Assembly: GCF_030042015.1 (NCBI RefSeq)
Contig: NZ_JASIAL010000203.1
Location: forward strand, 5,646 to 69,645
Direction of reading: 5' to 3'
Length of the DNA stretch: 64,000 bases
From: Trebonia sp030042015
GTDB taxonomy: Bacteria; Actinomycetota; Actinomycetes; Streptosporangiales; Streptosporangiaceae
The number at the start of each line of letters is the position of its first letter. Position 1 is the stretch's first letter. Shown piece by piece: positions 43,066-52,132 of this stretch. Below the pieces are notes generated by a model. That model was not told the origin of the DNA and searched no databases. It saw only the letters and a list, made by a program, of their open reading frames with translations. The translations under genes and the position numbers were made by a program.

Positions 43066-44574
43066 ATGGGCCCAGCCGATCCTGAGGTTCGCACCACTGC
43101 CGGCCGGATCCGCGGGAGCGTCGAGGACGGAATAGCCGTGTTCCGCGGCATCCCGTTCGCGAAGCCGCCGCTTGGCGCGCTGAGGTTCCGCGCGCCCCAG
43201 CCGCCGGAGCCATGGGAGGCCGTGCGCGACGCCACGGCCTTCGGCCCGCCGGCGCCACAGGCGCGGTTCCCCGGGTCGCCGGCCGCCCCGCCGGCGGAGA
43301 CCGACAGCGACGAGTGGCTCACCGTGAACGTCTGGACCCCGGACCCCGCGGCGAGGACGCTGCCGGTGATGGTCTGGATCCACGGCGGCGCGTACCTGTT
43401 CGGCTCGGCGGCCGATCCCGGCTACGACGGCGGCAAGTTCGCGGGCGCCGGCACGGTCTTCGTGTCCTGCAACTACCGGCTCGGCATGGAGGGGTTCGCG
43501 CAGATCCCTGGCGCGCCGGCCAACCGGGGACTGCTCGACCTGGTGGCCGCGCTGCGCTGGGTGCGCGACAACATTGACCGGTTCGGCGGCGACCCGGCGA
43601 ACGTCACCGTGTTCGGCGAGTCGGCGGGGGCGGGCGCGATCTCGGCGCTGCTCGCGATGGACAGCGCCCGCGGCCTGTTCACGAGGGCGATCGCGCAGAG
43701 CGTGCCGGGGACGGTGTTCACCCCCGAGCTGAGCGCCGACATAACCCGGGCGATCGCGGCCGCGGCCGCGGTCCCCGCCACCTATGAGGCGCTCAGCGCG
43801 GCGCCGCCGACGCTCCTGGTCGACGCGCAGATGGCGGTCACCGGCCGGATGAGGCAGTTTCCCCAGTGGGGCGCGGTGAACCTCACCGACACCCCGTTCT
43901 CCCCCGTCGTCGACGGTGAGGTGCTGCCCCGCGCGCCCTGGCGGGCGCTGCTGTCCGGCGCCGGCAGCGAGGTCGAACTGCTCACCGGCCACAACCGCGA
44001 CGAGTACCGGCTGTTCATCGCGATGTCCGGGCGGCTCGGCACGATCACCGAAGAAGACGCGGCCACCGTCCTGAACAGCTTCGCGCCGGCCCCGGACGGA
44101 CCCGCGGGGTACCGCAAGTCGTACCCGGAGGCGGACGCGGGCCGGCTGTTCGAGCTGGTCTTCTCCGACTGGCTGTTCCGGATGCCGACGCTGCACCTCG
44201 CGCAGGCGCACGCGGCCTCGGGTGGCAGGACGTTCCTGTATGAGCTGCGCGCCGAAGCGCCCGCCGGCCAGGGCATGTTCGGCGCATGCCACGCGCTCGA
44301 CGTGCCGCTGGTGTTCGGCTCGGCGGGGCAGGGCATCGGCGCCCTGCTGACCGGCGAGCAGCCGCCGCCGGACTTTGTCGCGGTCGGCGACCTGATGCGC
44401 AGCGAGTGGCTCAGCTTCGCGAACTCCGGCGACCCGGGCTGGCCGGTGTACGGGACCGAGCGCCGGACGACCCGGGTCTACGACCTGCAGCCCGACGTCG
44501 CGCCGTATCCAGAAGATGCGTCGATGCACCTGTGGGAACGCCACCGGTTCGACGCCCTGGACCTGGCCCGCTGA
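43066..44574 (+). CDS. Carboxylesterase, type B
   Basis: A 502-residue alpha/beta-hydrolase of the type-B carboxylesterase family. Blocks are FRGIPFAKPPLGALRF, TVNVWTPD, MVWIHGGAY (oxyanion hole), the nucleophile elbow GESAGAGA with its Ser, and the acid/His in the C-terminal third (CHALDVPLVFGS). It hydrolyses esters of unknown kind. No signal peptide is seen, so it is probably cytosolic. It follows the nitroreductase by 42 bases and may share its transcript. Confidence 0.92.
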   Translation: MGPADPEVRTTAGRIRGSVEDGIAVFRGIPFAKPPLGALRFRAPQPPEPWEAVRDATAFGPPAPQARFPGSPAAPPAETDSDEWLTVNVWTPDPAARTLPVMVWIHGGAYLFGSAADPGYDGGKFAGAGTVFVSCNYRLGMEGFAQIPGAPANRGLLDLVAALRWVRDNIDRFGGDPANVTVFGESAGAGAISALLAMDSARGLFTRAIAQSVPGTVFTPELSADITRAIAAAAAVPATYEALSAAPPTLLVDAQMAVTGRMRQFPQWGAVNLTDTPFSPVVDGEVLPRAPWRALLSGAGSEVELLTGHNRDEYRLFIAMSGRLGTITEEDAATVLNSFAPAPDGPAGYRKSYPEADAGRLFELVFSDWLFRMPTLHLAQAHAASGGRTFLYELRAEAPAGQGMFGACHALDVPLVFGSAGQGIGALLTGEQPPPDFVAVGDLMRSEWLSFANSGDPGWPVYGTERRTTRVYDLQPDVAPYPEDASMHLWERHRFDALDLAR

Positions 44575-44624
44575 CCGGCCCCGCTGACCGGCCCCGCCGA
44601 GCGACGCGGCCCGGCGTGCCCCGG

Positions 44625-46145
44625 CTACGCGCCGGCGGGGACGAGGTAGGACGCGAGGTGCGCGTCCACCGCGCCGAGCCCGGCGTGGTCGGCTGGGACC
44701 GCGCGGAAGCCGATGTAGCCGTCCGGCCGGACCAGGATGGCGCCGTCACCCGCCAGTCCGGCCCGCTTGGGATCGCCGTCGGCGGAGGCGACGTCGACGA
44801 TCCCGTCCCACCGCCGGCGCAGGTAGCCGAGGTCAGCGTCCGCGGCCGGACCGAACACAAGCAGCTGGTGCCGCGTGCCGCTCAGCGACGTGCGGTCGGG
44901 GTAGCGATCGCCCGGCGCCGGGGACGCCGGCGGCGGCGGCCCGCCGGGCGCGGAGTACTCGCCGGTCAGCGGGCTGTCGGCGTACGAGACGTCGAGCATG
45001 GAGCGGGCCCGGACCAGGCCGAGCACTTCGGCCGGCGCCGGCTGGGCAGGGAAGGAGCCGGTTCTGGCGCCCTCGACCGACGTGTGCGCCAGTGCGTGCA
45101 GGCGGTCGGAGACCTCAAGGACATGGCGGTCGGCCGCAAAGCGCTCGGCGGCGAAGCTGTCGACCAGGCCAGGCCTGGCGCGACCGCGCAGCTGCAGCGC
45201 GAGCTTCCAGGCCAGGTTGTGCGCGTCGTGCAGGCCGGAGTTCAGGCCCTCACCGCCGAACGGGCTCGATAGGTGACCGGCGTCGCCAAGCAGGAAGCGC
45301 CGCGTGTCGGCCAGGCGCGGCACGAGGCGCCGATGCATCTGGAACGGGGACGCCCAGCCGACGTCATCGAGCGTGAGCAGGGTGCCAGGGATCCGCCGGC
45401 CGATCGCCGTGGCGACCGCCTTCCGCGAGCGATCGCCGGCCAGCAGCTCCGCCTCGCTCGCGGACAGGTCGCCCACGAACGTGATCCAGCGCCCGTGCGG
45501 CAGCGGCGCGAGCAGCACGTAGCCGTCGGGGGAAGCGATCAGCGCCATGCCGTCGCGCGGCAGCCCGCACGACACACCTACGTCGGCCGCCAGCGCCACA
45601 CCGGCGTAGGTGGAGCCCGCGAGTTCCTCGGCCATCGACTCCCGCGTCACGCTGTGCGCGCCGCCCGCCCCGATCACCCAGGCCGCCTCGACGCTGCCGA
45701 CCGCTCCGTCCTCCCCCTTGAGCTCCGCCACGACGCCGTCGGACCGCTCGGTGAGCGACACGGCCGTGACCCCGCGCTCCACGCGGCCGCCGAGTTCGGC
45801 AAGCCGGCCGGCGAGGATCTGCTCGGTCTGCCACTGCGGCAGGCTGGCCTGGAACTCCCAGGGGCAGCCGGCCCCCGCCAGCGGCAGCTCGACCACGCAC
45901 GCCAGGCCCGCGTCGAAGATCCGCGCGTACCCCAGGTGCACCGACGACTCGAGCACCCGCTGCGCGAGTCCCGCCTGCTGCAGGATTTCCAGCGTGGCCG
46001 GCTGCACGGCGGTCGCCCGGGCCTGATCGTGCGGGCGGCGCTCGCGCTCCACTACCCGGGCGCGCACTCCGTGGCGCGCCAGCTCCACGGCGGCGAAAAG
46101 CCCGGACGGCCCGCCGCCCACCACAAGAACATCTGATTCCCTCAT
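44625..46145 (-). CDS. FAD-dependent aromatic monooxygenase (PheA/TfdB family)
   Basis: A 506-residue flavoprotein hydroxylase. The FAD dinucleotide fold is VLVVGGGPSGLFAAVELARHG, followed by VVERERRPHDQARA; the DG-type motif is VIGAGGAHSVTR and the late FAD motif is FLLGDAGHLSSPFGGEGLN. The C-terminal part (about 380-506) is the thioredoxin-like domain of phenol hydroxylases. It probably hydroxylates an aromatic ring with NADPH and oxygen. A GTG nine bases upstream of the chosen ATG is possible. It is convergent with the esterase gene. Confidence 0.9.
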   Translation of the reverse strand: MRESDVLVVGGGPSGLFAAVELARHGVRARVVERERRPHDQARATAVQPATLEILQQAGLAQRVLESSVHLGYARIFDAGLACVVELPLAGAGCPWEFQASLPQWQTEQILAGRLAELGGRVERGVTAVSLTERSDGVVAELKGEDGAVGSVEAAWVIGAGGAHSVTRESMAEELAGSTYAGVALAADVGVSCGLPRDGMALIASPDGYVLLAPLPHGRWITFVGDLSASEAELLAGDRSRKAVATAIGRRIPGTLLTLDDVGWASPFQMHRRLVPRLADTRRFLLGDAGHLSSPFGGEGLNSGLHDAHNLAWKLALQLRGRARPGLVDSFAAERFAADRHVLEVSDRLHALAHTSVEGARTGSFPAQPAPAEVLGLVRARSMLDVSYADSPLTGEYSAPGGPPPPASPAPGDRYPDRTSLSGTRHQLLVFGPAADADLGYLRRRWDGIVDVASADGDPKRAGLAGDGAILVRPDGYIGFRAVPADHAGLGAVDAHLASYLVPAGA

Positions 46146-46252
46146 GTCCCCCACAAGTACCCATTAGAACGCACCAAGAACACCCACCGCCACCTCTGGC
46201 CGGCGTGGCGTAACCAGAGCGGCGTAACCAGAGCGGCGTAGTCGGCACCGGC

Positions 46253-48232
46253 TTAGCTCGCCGCCAGCCGCCGCAGCGCGCCCCGCACTACCTGCGGGTC
46301 GGTGGTCTGCCAGAAGGGCGGCAGCGACGCGCGCAGGAAGTCCCCGTACCGCTTGGTGACCAGCCGCGGGTCGAGCACCGCGACCACGCCGCGGTCGTCC
46401 ACCGACCGCAGCAGCCGCCCGGCGCCCTGGGCGAGCAGCAGCGCGGCGTGCGCGACGGAAACCTCCATGAACCCGTTGCCGCCGCGCGCCTCCACCTGCC
46501 GGGTCCGCGCGCTCGCCAGCGGGTCGTCAGGGCGCGGGAACGGGATCCTGTCGATCACGACCAGCCGCAGCGACGGCCCTGGCACATCCACGCCCTGCCA
46601 CAGCGACAGCGTCCCGAACAGGCAGGTCGGCTCGTCTGCTGCGAACTCCCGCACCAGCTGCCCGGTCGCGTCGTCCCCCTGGCACAGCAGCGGGAACCCC
46701 AGCTCCGGCCGCAGCGCGTTGGTCGCCTGGCGCGCCGCCCGCATCGAGGAGAACAGGCCGAGCGTCCGCCCGCCCGCCGCCTCGATCAGCCCCGCGAGCT
46801 CCGTGACGTACTGCGCCGGGAGCCCGTCCCGCCCCGGCGGTGGCAGGTGCCTGGCGACGTACAAGATCCCGCTGCGCCCGTGCGCGAACGGCGAGCCGAC
46901 GTCGATGCCGCTCCACGTGGTGCCCATCGAGTCCGCGTCAAGCCCCCACTGCCTGGCGAGCGGCACGAACGAGCCGCCAAGGGTCAGCGTCGCGGAGGTG
47001 AGCACCACGGTCCGCTGCGCGAAGAGCGATGCTGCCAGCACCTCCCCGACCTCAAGCGGCGCGACGTGCAGCGTCGCGGGGCGCGATGTGTCGGCAACGT
47101 CGTCCGCCCGTTCCAGCCAGACGACCTCGTCGCGCTCCTCAACCGGCTCGTCGAACGTCGTGACCATGCGTTCGGCGGTGACCGCGATGTCGACAAGGCC
47201 GACCAGTGCCGCCTGCCCGGCGGCGGCCACCCCCGGGTCGCCCTCGTTGCGCTTGACGGCGCTGCGCACCTCCGCCGCGCACGTCACGGCCGTGTTGTGC
47301 AGGACGCCGAGCGACGCCGCCAGCGCCGGATCGAGCCGGTCCATCCGCCCCGCGGGCGTGGTCAGCAGCAGCGGGCCAAGCGCGTTGCCCGCCTCGGCGA
47401 GCCGCCCGGTCTCCGCCTCGCTGGCCAGCCGCCCGCAGCGCCGCACCGCCGCCTCCACCGCGGTCGCCGACAGCTCGCCGCTCGCCACCGATCGCACCCG
47501 GTCCACAAGCTCGTGCGCCTCGTCGACGACGACGACGCGGTGCTCGGGCAAGATCCCGCCCTCGCCGAGCGCGTCGATCGCGAGCAGCGCATGGTTGGTG
47601 ACCACCACATCGGCGTCCGCCGCTATCCGCCGTGCGCGCTCACTAAAACATTGGATCCCGAACGGACACCGCTGACTCCCGATGCACTCCATTGCTGTCA
47701 CGGACGCCTGGCGCCACGCCTGGTCGGGCACCCCGGGAACGAGCTCGTCCCTGTCCCCGGTGGCGGTGGCGCCTGCCCACTCGTGCAGCCGCTTGACGTG
47801 CAGGCCTAGCGCGCTGGTCGGCTCGAACAGCGCCTCCTGCCCGGCCTGCGGGGCGCTGCTCAGCTTGTGCAGGCACAGGTAATTGGCGCGGCCCTTGAGT
47901 ATCGCGAACGCGGGGGTGCGGCCGAGCGGGCCGCGCAGCGCGTCAACGAGCCGGGGCAGGTCGCGGTCGACGAGCTGGCGCTGCAGCGCGATCGTCGCCG
48001 TGGACACGACGACCGGGCCGCGCTGGCTGGTCGTGAGCAGCAGCGCGGGCACCAGGTAGGCCAGCGACTTGCCGGTGCCCGTGCCCGCCTGGACCGCGAG
48101 GTGGGCTCGGTCGGCCATCGCGGTCCAGACGGCTTCCGCCATCAGAGTCTGCCCGGGCCGCTCCAAGCCGCCGATCGCGGCGATCGCCCTTGCGAGAAGC
48201 TCCTGAACCTGTGCAGGCGATCTGTCGGCCAC
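46253..48232 (-). CDS. dinG: ATP-dependent DNA helicase, DinG/XPD family
   Basis: A 659-residue superfamily 2 helicase. Walker A is AGTGTGKSLAYLVP, the DEAH box is VVVDEAHELVD and the C-terminal motif VI is QGAGRLLRS. Four Cys (one in NYLCLHK and three in CIGSQRCPFGIQCF) should bind a 4Fe-4S cluster as in DinG and XPD. It unwinds DNA 5'-3' and resolves R-loops or G-quadruplexes in studied homologues. It is divergent from the gamma carbonic anhydrase gene with only 17 bases between the starts. Confidence 0.93.
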   Translation of the reverse strand: MADRSPAQVQELLARAIAAIGGLERPGQTLMAEAVWTAMADRAHLAVQAGTGTGKSLAYLVPALLLTTSQRGPVVVSTATIALQRQLVDRDLPRLVDALRGPLGRTPAFAILKGRANYLCLHKLSSAPQAGQEALFEPTSALGLHVKRLHEWAGATATGDRDELVPGVPDQAWRQASVTAMECIGSQRCPFGIQCFSERARRIAADADVVVTNHALLAIDALGEGGILPEHRVVVVDEAHELVDRVRSVASGELSATAVEAAVRRCGRLASEAETGRLAEAGNALGPLLLTTPAGRMDRLDPALAASLGVLHNTAVTCAAEVRSAVKRNEGDPGVAAAGQAALVGLVDIAVTAERMVTTFDEPVEERDEVVWLERADDVADTSRPATLHVAPLEVGEVLAASLFAQRTVVLTSATLTLGGSFVPLARQWGLDADSMGTTWSGIDVGSPFAHGRSGILYVARHLPPPGRDGLPAQYVTELAGLIEAAGGRTLGLFSSMRAARQATNALRPELGFPLLCQGDDATGQLVREFAADEPTCLFGTLSLWQGVDVPGPSLRLVVIDRIPFPRPDDPLASARTRQVEARGGNGFMEVSVAHAALLLAQGAGRLLRSVDDRGVVAVLDPRLVTKRYGDFLRASLPPFWQTTDPQVVRGALRRLAAS

Positions 48233-48249
48233 GAGCGAGACGCTACCCT

Positions 48250-48774
48250 ATGCACGTGCCGATCTACGCCCTGGACGATGACGAGCCGGACATCGACGAA
48301 CTTGCCTACGTGGCCCCTGATGCGGTGGTGATCGGGCGGGTGACGATCGGCCCTGAGGCGTCCGTGTGGCCGGGTGCCGTGCTCCGCGGCGACCACGGGA
48401 CGATCACGGTGGGCGCGCGGACGTCGGTGCAGGACGGCACGGTCGTGCACGTGAGCGTGCGCGCGCCGACGGTGATCGGAGCGGACTGCGTGATCGGGCA
48501 CAACGCGCACCTGGAGGGGTGCGTGGTCGAGGACGGATGCCTGATCGGCTCGGGGTCTGTGACGCTGAACCGTGCCGTCGTCGGCGCGGGCTCGATCGTC
48601 GCCGCGGCCGCCCTCGTGCCCGAGGGCTTCGTCGTGCCGCCCGGCGCGCTGGTGGCGGGCGTGCCCGCGACGATCAAGCGCACCGGCGTCGACACCAGCT
48701 GGACACGGCAGGCGGTCAGCACCTACATCGAAACCGCCCGCCACCACCGGGCAGGCCTGCGCCGCCTCCGCTAA
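48250..48774 (+). CDS. Gamma carbonic anhydrase family protein
   Basis: A 174-residue left-handed beta-helix protein with hexapeptide repeats (VIGRVTIGPEASVWPGAVLR, then the VRAPTVIGADCVIGHNAHLE stretch). The His of VVHVS and those of GHNAH are the likely trimer-interface metal ligands. Members are carbonic anhydrases or acyltransferase-like proteins; activity varies and is not assured here. The start at MHVPIYALDDD avoids overlap with the divergent helicase gene. Confidence 0.9.
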   Translation: MHVPIYALDDDEPDIDELAYVAPDAVVIGRVTIGPEASVWPGAVLRGDHGTITVGARTSVQDGTVVHVSVRAPTVIGADCVIGHNAHLEGCVVEDGCLIGSGSVTLNRAVVGAGSIVAAAALVPEGFVVPPGALVAGVPATIKRTGVDTSWTRQAVSTYIETARHHRAGLRRLR

Positions 48775-48852
48775 CCGACCTGCGCCCCCGACCGCGCCGC
48801 CCCCGCGTTCACCTGGGCGTTGCCGCCCCCAGACGATTAGCGGCCGGCCGGC

Positions 48853-49539
48853 TCACGGCCGCCAGCTCGCGGTCCCGGCCGGCGGCTGGCCGCGGCCGTC
48901 GGTGTCGGGGTCGAGCAGCCGCTCGGGCTCGACGGCCTCCCCCTGGTCCAGCTCGCCGGCGATCGCAGTGCGGCGATTGCGCTCGCGCGCCAGGTCCAGG
49001 TCGCGTTGCGCCTGCCTGAGCTGCTGCCGCAACCGCACGTTCTCCGCGGTGAGCGTTCCGTGCCTGGTCCACGCGGTGGCCAGCTCCCGCTCGAGCCCCG
49101 CCACGGTCTGCTCCAGGTCGGCCGGGCTGGTCGCGAGCCGCCGGATGACCTGGCTGAGCAGCCTGCGGGCAAGCTCGTCATAGTCCAGGCCGGAGACGGC
49201 TTGCGGTGCCGCCTGGGTGGCGGTCGGGGCCGGGTTCGCCCGCCTCGGGCGCGTGGCCGGCGCCGGCGTGCCAGGCAGGGCGATGCGGTAGGTGCGCTTG
49301 CCGCGCACGTCCCGCGCGATCAGCCCGTCACGCTCCATGCCGGAGAGCAGCTGCGCGAACGCGACGCTGGAACCCGGGTACCCGACTGCCCCGGCGAGCT
49401 TGGTGCTCGCCATCCCGTTGGGATCGGCGATCTCGGCGGCCGCCGCGAGATGAGCGATGATCCGGTCCCGGGTGCCGACCGCCCGCGGCCGGCCGGCGGT
49501 TCGTTTCGTGCCTGCGCGCGTGATTTTAGACCCGCCCAT
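48853..49539 (-). CDS. Winged-helix DNA-binding protein with coiled coil
   Basis: A 228-residue basic protein. After a basic tail, residues about 24-90 fit a winged helix (DRIIAHLAAAAEIADPNGMA, TKLAGAVGYPGSSVAFAQLL, RDGLIARDVRGKRTYRI). A Pro/Ala-rich linker leads to a coiled coil (LEQTVAGLERELATAWTRHG, ENVRLRQQLRQAQRDLDLAR) that should make it a dimer or larger. It is probably a transcription factor or nucleoid-associated protein; targets are unknown. The ATG at 49539 follows AGGTGGGGGA. Confidence 0.78.
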   Translation of the reverse strand: MGGSKITRAGTKRTAGRPRAVGTRDRIIAHLAAAAEIADPNGMASTKLAGAVGYPGSSVAFAQLLSGMERDGLIARDVRGKRTYRIALPGTPAPATRPRRANPAPTATQAAPQAVSGLDYDELARRLLSQVIRRLATSPADLEQTVAGLERELATAWTRHGTLTAENVRLRQQLRQAQRDLDLARERNRRTAIAGELDQGEAVEPERLLDPDTDGRGQPPAGTASWRP

Positions 49540-49901
49540 CGCGTCCCCCACCTCTGGCTCTCTCCCTACGCTGTGCAATCATGCCCGCTGACCCGCGGCT
49601 GCCCTCATGATAGTACGGCCTGACCTGGGCAGACCCTGGCGGCAGAGATTGCCGTCGCGGACGGGAATCGGTTGGCTGGCGGGTCCGCGAAACGCCGGAA
49701 CGTTATCATTTCGAGCCCGGGATGATAGGCGGCCCGGGTATCAGCTCGATGTCGGCCGATGGCGGCTTCCCGCGTCTGCCCGCTGGGTCGCCGGACCCGG
49801 CTACCATACGTTCCAGTGCGTGCTGCACCGCCGGATCCCGGGCTCCGGCGCGATCGCGCACAAGGCGACCCGTCCGTACGAAACCAGGGGCGACAGCGAC
49901 C
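49540..49901. other. 362-base divergent region (winged-helix protein / DMT carrier)
   Basis: Contains TATCAT (49704-49709) and ATGATA (49722-49727) as an inverted repeat with 12-base spacing, a possible operator or a pair of divergent -10 boxes. Open frames here lack coding character. Confidence 0.4.
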
Positions 49902-51443
49902 ATGAGCTCTGGTCTGGCTGGTGACATCGGCATCAGCCTCGACTACGGGCTCACGCTGCTGGCCGCGATGCTGATCGGGACCGGGTTCGTCCTGCAGCAG
50001 CACGCGGCCGAACGCGAGCCCCAGTCGCGCTTTCTCAGCTGGCGGCTGATGACCGACCTGGTGCGCGCCCCGCGCTGGCTCGCCGGGATCTCGTGCATGG
50101 TGCTCGGCTACATTCTCGCGGCCTGGTCGATCGGGCACCTCGAGCTGTCGTTCGTAGAGCCGCTGCTGGCCACCAACCTGATCTTCGCGCTGGTGCTCGC
50201 GGTGCCGTTGGCGCGGCGGTCGGTCAGGTTCTGGGAGGTGTTCGGCGCGGCGGTGCTGTGCACCGGGGTGGCGCTGCTGTCGTTGTCGAGGTCGGCGAAG
50301 CCGATCGGCCTGTCGTTCGGCTCGGTGTCGCACTGGCCGGCCGCCGCCGTGATCGCCGCGGTCGCGTTCCTGGCCGTGCAGGCGGGCCGCAGGCGATCGA
50401 ATCGGGCGAAGGCGATGCTCACCGGGGTCGGCGCGGGCCTGGTGCTCGGCATCCAGGACGCGCTGACCCGGCAGACCCTGCAGATCCTGCAGTCCAACGG
50501 GATCAGCGGGATGTTCGCCGCGTGGGCGCCATACGCGCTGGTCGGCGCGGGCGTGACGGGCATCTGGCTGATGCAGAGCGCGTTCAACGCCGGACCGCTG
50601 CAGGTGTCGCTGCCTGCCATCTCCGCGGGCGAGCCGCTGGTGGGCATCCTGCTCGGCATCATCGTCTTCGGTGACCGCATCCAGGTCGCCCCGGGAATGC
50701 TGGCGATCCAGGCGGGCGGTATCGCCGCGCTGGTCGTCGGCGTGATCATGGTGGCCCGTGCCCCGGCGCTGTCGCAGCTGCGGACGTGGACGCCGCCCAC
50801 GATTGCGCACGGCATTCCCGGCAGGCACTCCGGCCACGCCGACGGGCAGCCGGCGGAGGAGCCTGCGCCGAATGGGCAGCAGGACAGCGGCCAGCAGGAG
50901 AACGGCCAGCAGCCGAGCACCGAGCCGGTGACGGGCCCCCCGGCCGGCCAGGCCGCGAACGGCCAGGCCCCGTCCGGGCAGCCGGCGGGCGACGCGGCCG
51001 CCCAGCGGTCACAGCCCGGTATGCGGGGCTTACGAAAGCCGGTCGCGCGAACCCGAGGAGGCCCAGCCCCGGACGGTCGAGCTCTGGGTGCCGCGGCCGA
51101 GGAAACGTTCCATCGCGGTCCCGACGCCGCCCTCGTCACCGATCAGCTTCCTGATCGTGACGATCATCGTGGGCAGCGCCCAGAAGTCGCCGCACACCCA
51201 CAAGATCGCCGCGCCGATCTGCTGGTCAGCGAACGGCGGCAGGGTCACGCCGGGCACGTGGTTGTAGATCGCATACACCGAATAGTTCGTGAAGATGCTC
51301 AGCGACATCGCGATGATGATCATCACGACGTTGGTGGCGAGCAGCGCCGCGGCCCGGCCGAGCAGGGGCAGCTGGCTGCGGAACGGCGGCGAGGGGATGA
51401 ACTGCAGCCAGAAGATCACCCCCGCGACGAAGAAGCTCGTTAG
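49902..51443 (+). CDS. DMT-family transporter with long low-complexity tail
   Basis: A 513-residue protein. Residues 10-295 hold about nine to ten helices of a drug/metabolite-type carrier (LDYGLTLLAAMLIGTGFVLQ, SFVEPLLATNLIFALVLAVP, SAGEPLVGILLGIIVFGDRI). The next 80 residues are Gly/Gln/Pro-rich, and the last 138 are read opposite the convergent CtaG-like gene and look non-biological (Arg/Asp/His-rich). The stop is thus 414 bases inside the neighbour, so the natural C-terminus is in doubt. The substrate is unknown. A weak GGGG site precedes the ATG. Confidence 0.78.
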   Translation: MSSGLAGDIGISLDYGLTLLAAMLIGTGFVLQQHAAEREPQSRFLSWRLMTDLVRAPRWLAGISCMVLGYILAAWSIGHLELSFVEPLLATNLIFALVLAVPLARRSVRFWEVFGAAVLCTGVALLSLSRSAKPIGLSFGSVSHWPAAAVIAAVAFLAVQAGRRRSNRAKAMLTGVGAGLVLGIQDALTRQTLQILQSNGISGMFAAWAPYALVGAGVTGIWLMQSAFNAGPLQVSLPAISAGEPLVGILLGIIVFGDRIQVAPGMLAIQAGGIAALVVGVIMVARAPALSQLRTWTPPTIAHGIPGRHSGHADGQPAEEPAPNGQQDSGQQENGQQPSTEPVTGPPAGQAANGQAPSGQPAGDAAAQRSQPGMRGLRKPVARTRGGPAPDGRALGAAAEETFHRGPDAALVTDQLPDRDDHRGQRPEVAAHPQDRRADLLVSERRQGHAGHVVVDRIHRIVREDAQRHRDDDHHDVGGEQRRGPAEQGQLAAERRRGDELQPEDHPRDEEAR

Positions 51444-51950
51444 CATCAGCCACACGCGCACCGCCGAGTTCGACTCTCCCACGTCGAACAGCGCAGGGAT
51501 GTGCCAGCCCACCATCACGAGGTTGAAGCAGGCTATCGCCACCCACGGCCGCAGGAAGAACCCGCCGGCCCTGCGCATCCGCTGTGACCAGCTGTGCGTA
51601 GCCCCCGCGCCCGCTGCCGGCGGGCCGGACCGCCAGGGCAGCGCGTCGTGCAGTGGCTGCCACGGCGCGCCAGCGACGACCAGCGACGGCGCGGCGAACA
51701 TCAGCAGCAGGTGCTGCAGCATGTGCACCAGGAAGTACGACCCGGCCCAATAGTCGATCGGGGACTCGAACGCGATGAGGAAGACCGCGAGGCCGGAGTA
51801 GAACCAGCAGGACCGCAGCCTGCGTTCCCTGGTCCGCTCCGGCGTGGACCGGCTGGCGAGCCGCCGCAGCCCGATCTCGTGCCACACGACCACCACGAGC
51901 GCGATGACCAGGAACGGGTCGAACGACCAGTTGTCCAGGATGTAATGCAT
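51030..51950 (-). CDS. ctaG: Cytochrome c oxidase assembly protein, CtaG (caa3) type
   Basis: A 306-residue polytopic protein of the Caa3-CtaG family: about seven helices, with SYFLVHMLQHLLLMFAAPSL, MVGWHIPALFD and LPPFADQQIGAAILWVCGD as typical blocks. The His/Met-rich helices point to copper handling during assembly of cytochrome oxidase. The ATG is at 51950. It overlaps the tail of the convergent DMT gene; codon pattern and family match show that this is the real frame in the overlap. Confidence 0.88.
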   Translation of the reverse strand: MHYILDNWSFDPFLVIALVVVVWHEIGLRRLASRSTPERTRERRLRSCWFYSGLAVFLIAFESPIDYWAGSYFLVHMLQHLLLMFAAPSLVVAGAPWQPLHDALPWRSGPPAAGAGATHSWSQRMRRAGGFFLRPWVAIACFNLVMVGWHIPALFDVGESNSAVRVWLMLTSFFVAGVIFWLQFIPSPPFRSQLPLLGRAAALLATNVVMIIIAMSLSIFTNYSVYAIYNHVPGVTLPPFADQQIGAAILWVCGDFWALPTMIVTIRKLIGDEGGVGTAMERFLGRGTQSSTVRGWASSGSRDRLS

Positions 51951-52132
51951 GCGGGCACCTAACTCGCGTAGCCATGCTGTAGCTCACAAACACGGTACGC
52001 AGGGCCGTGACGCGATCGTGAGGGCCCCAGTGCAACATGAGCAAGATGTCATCGATCCCGCTGGACCAACAGACGCGCGGCCGGGAACCGGAGCGCGCGA
52101 CCGGATCCCGGCCCCTGGCTGGCCGGGAGGTC

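Noticed and set aside
42595..44544. Minus-strand open frame opposite the nitroreductase and carboxylesterase genes
   Set aside because: It covers two well-matched plus-strand genes and their gap, with no motif of its own.
44568..44600. CTGACCGGCCCCG direct repeat after the esterase stop
   Set aside because: A short GC-rich duplication at a gene end with no hairpin or T-run. It is not enough to call a terminator or an insertion footprint.
46302..47809. Plus-strand open frames opposite the DinG-like helicase
   Set aside because: They are Ser/Arg-rich or Arg/His-rich without motifs. The minus frame has the helicase motifs and the Fe-S Cys.
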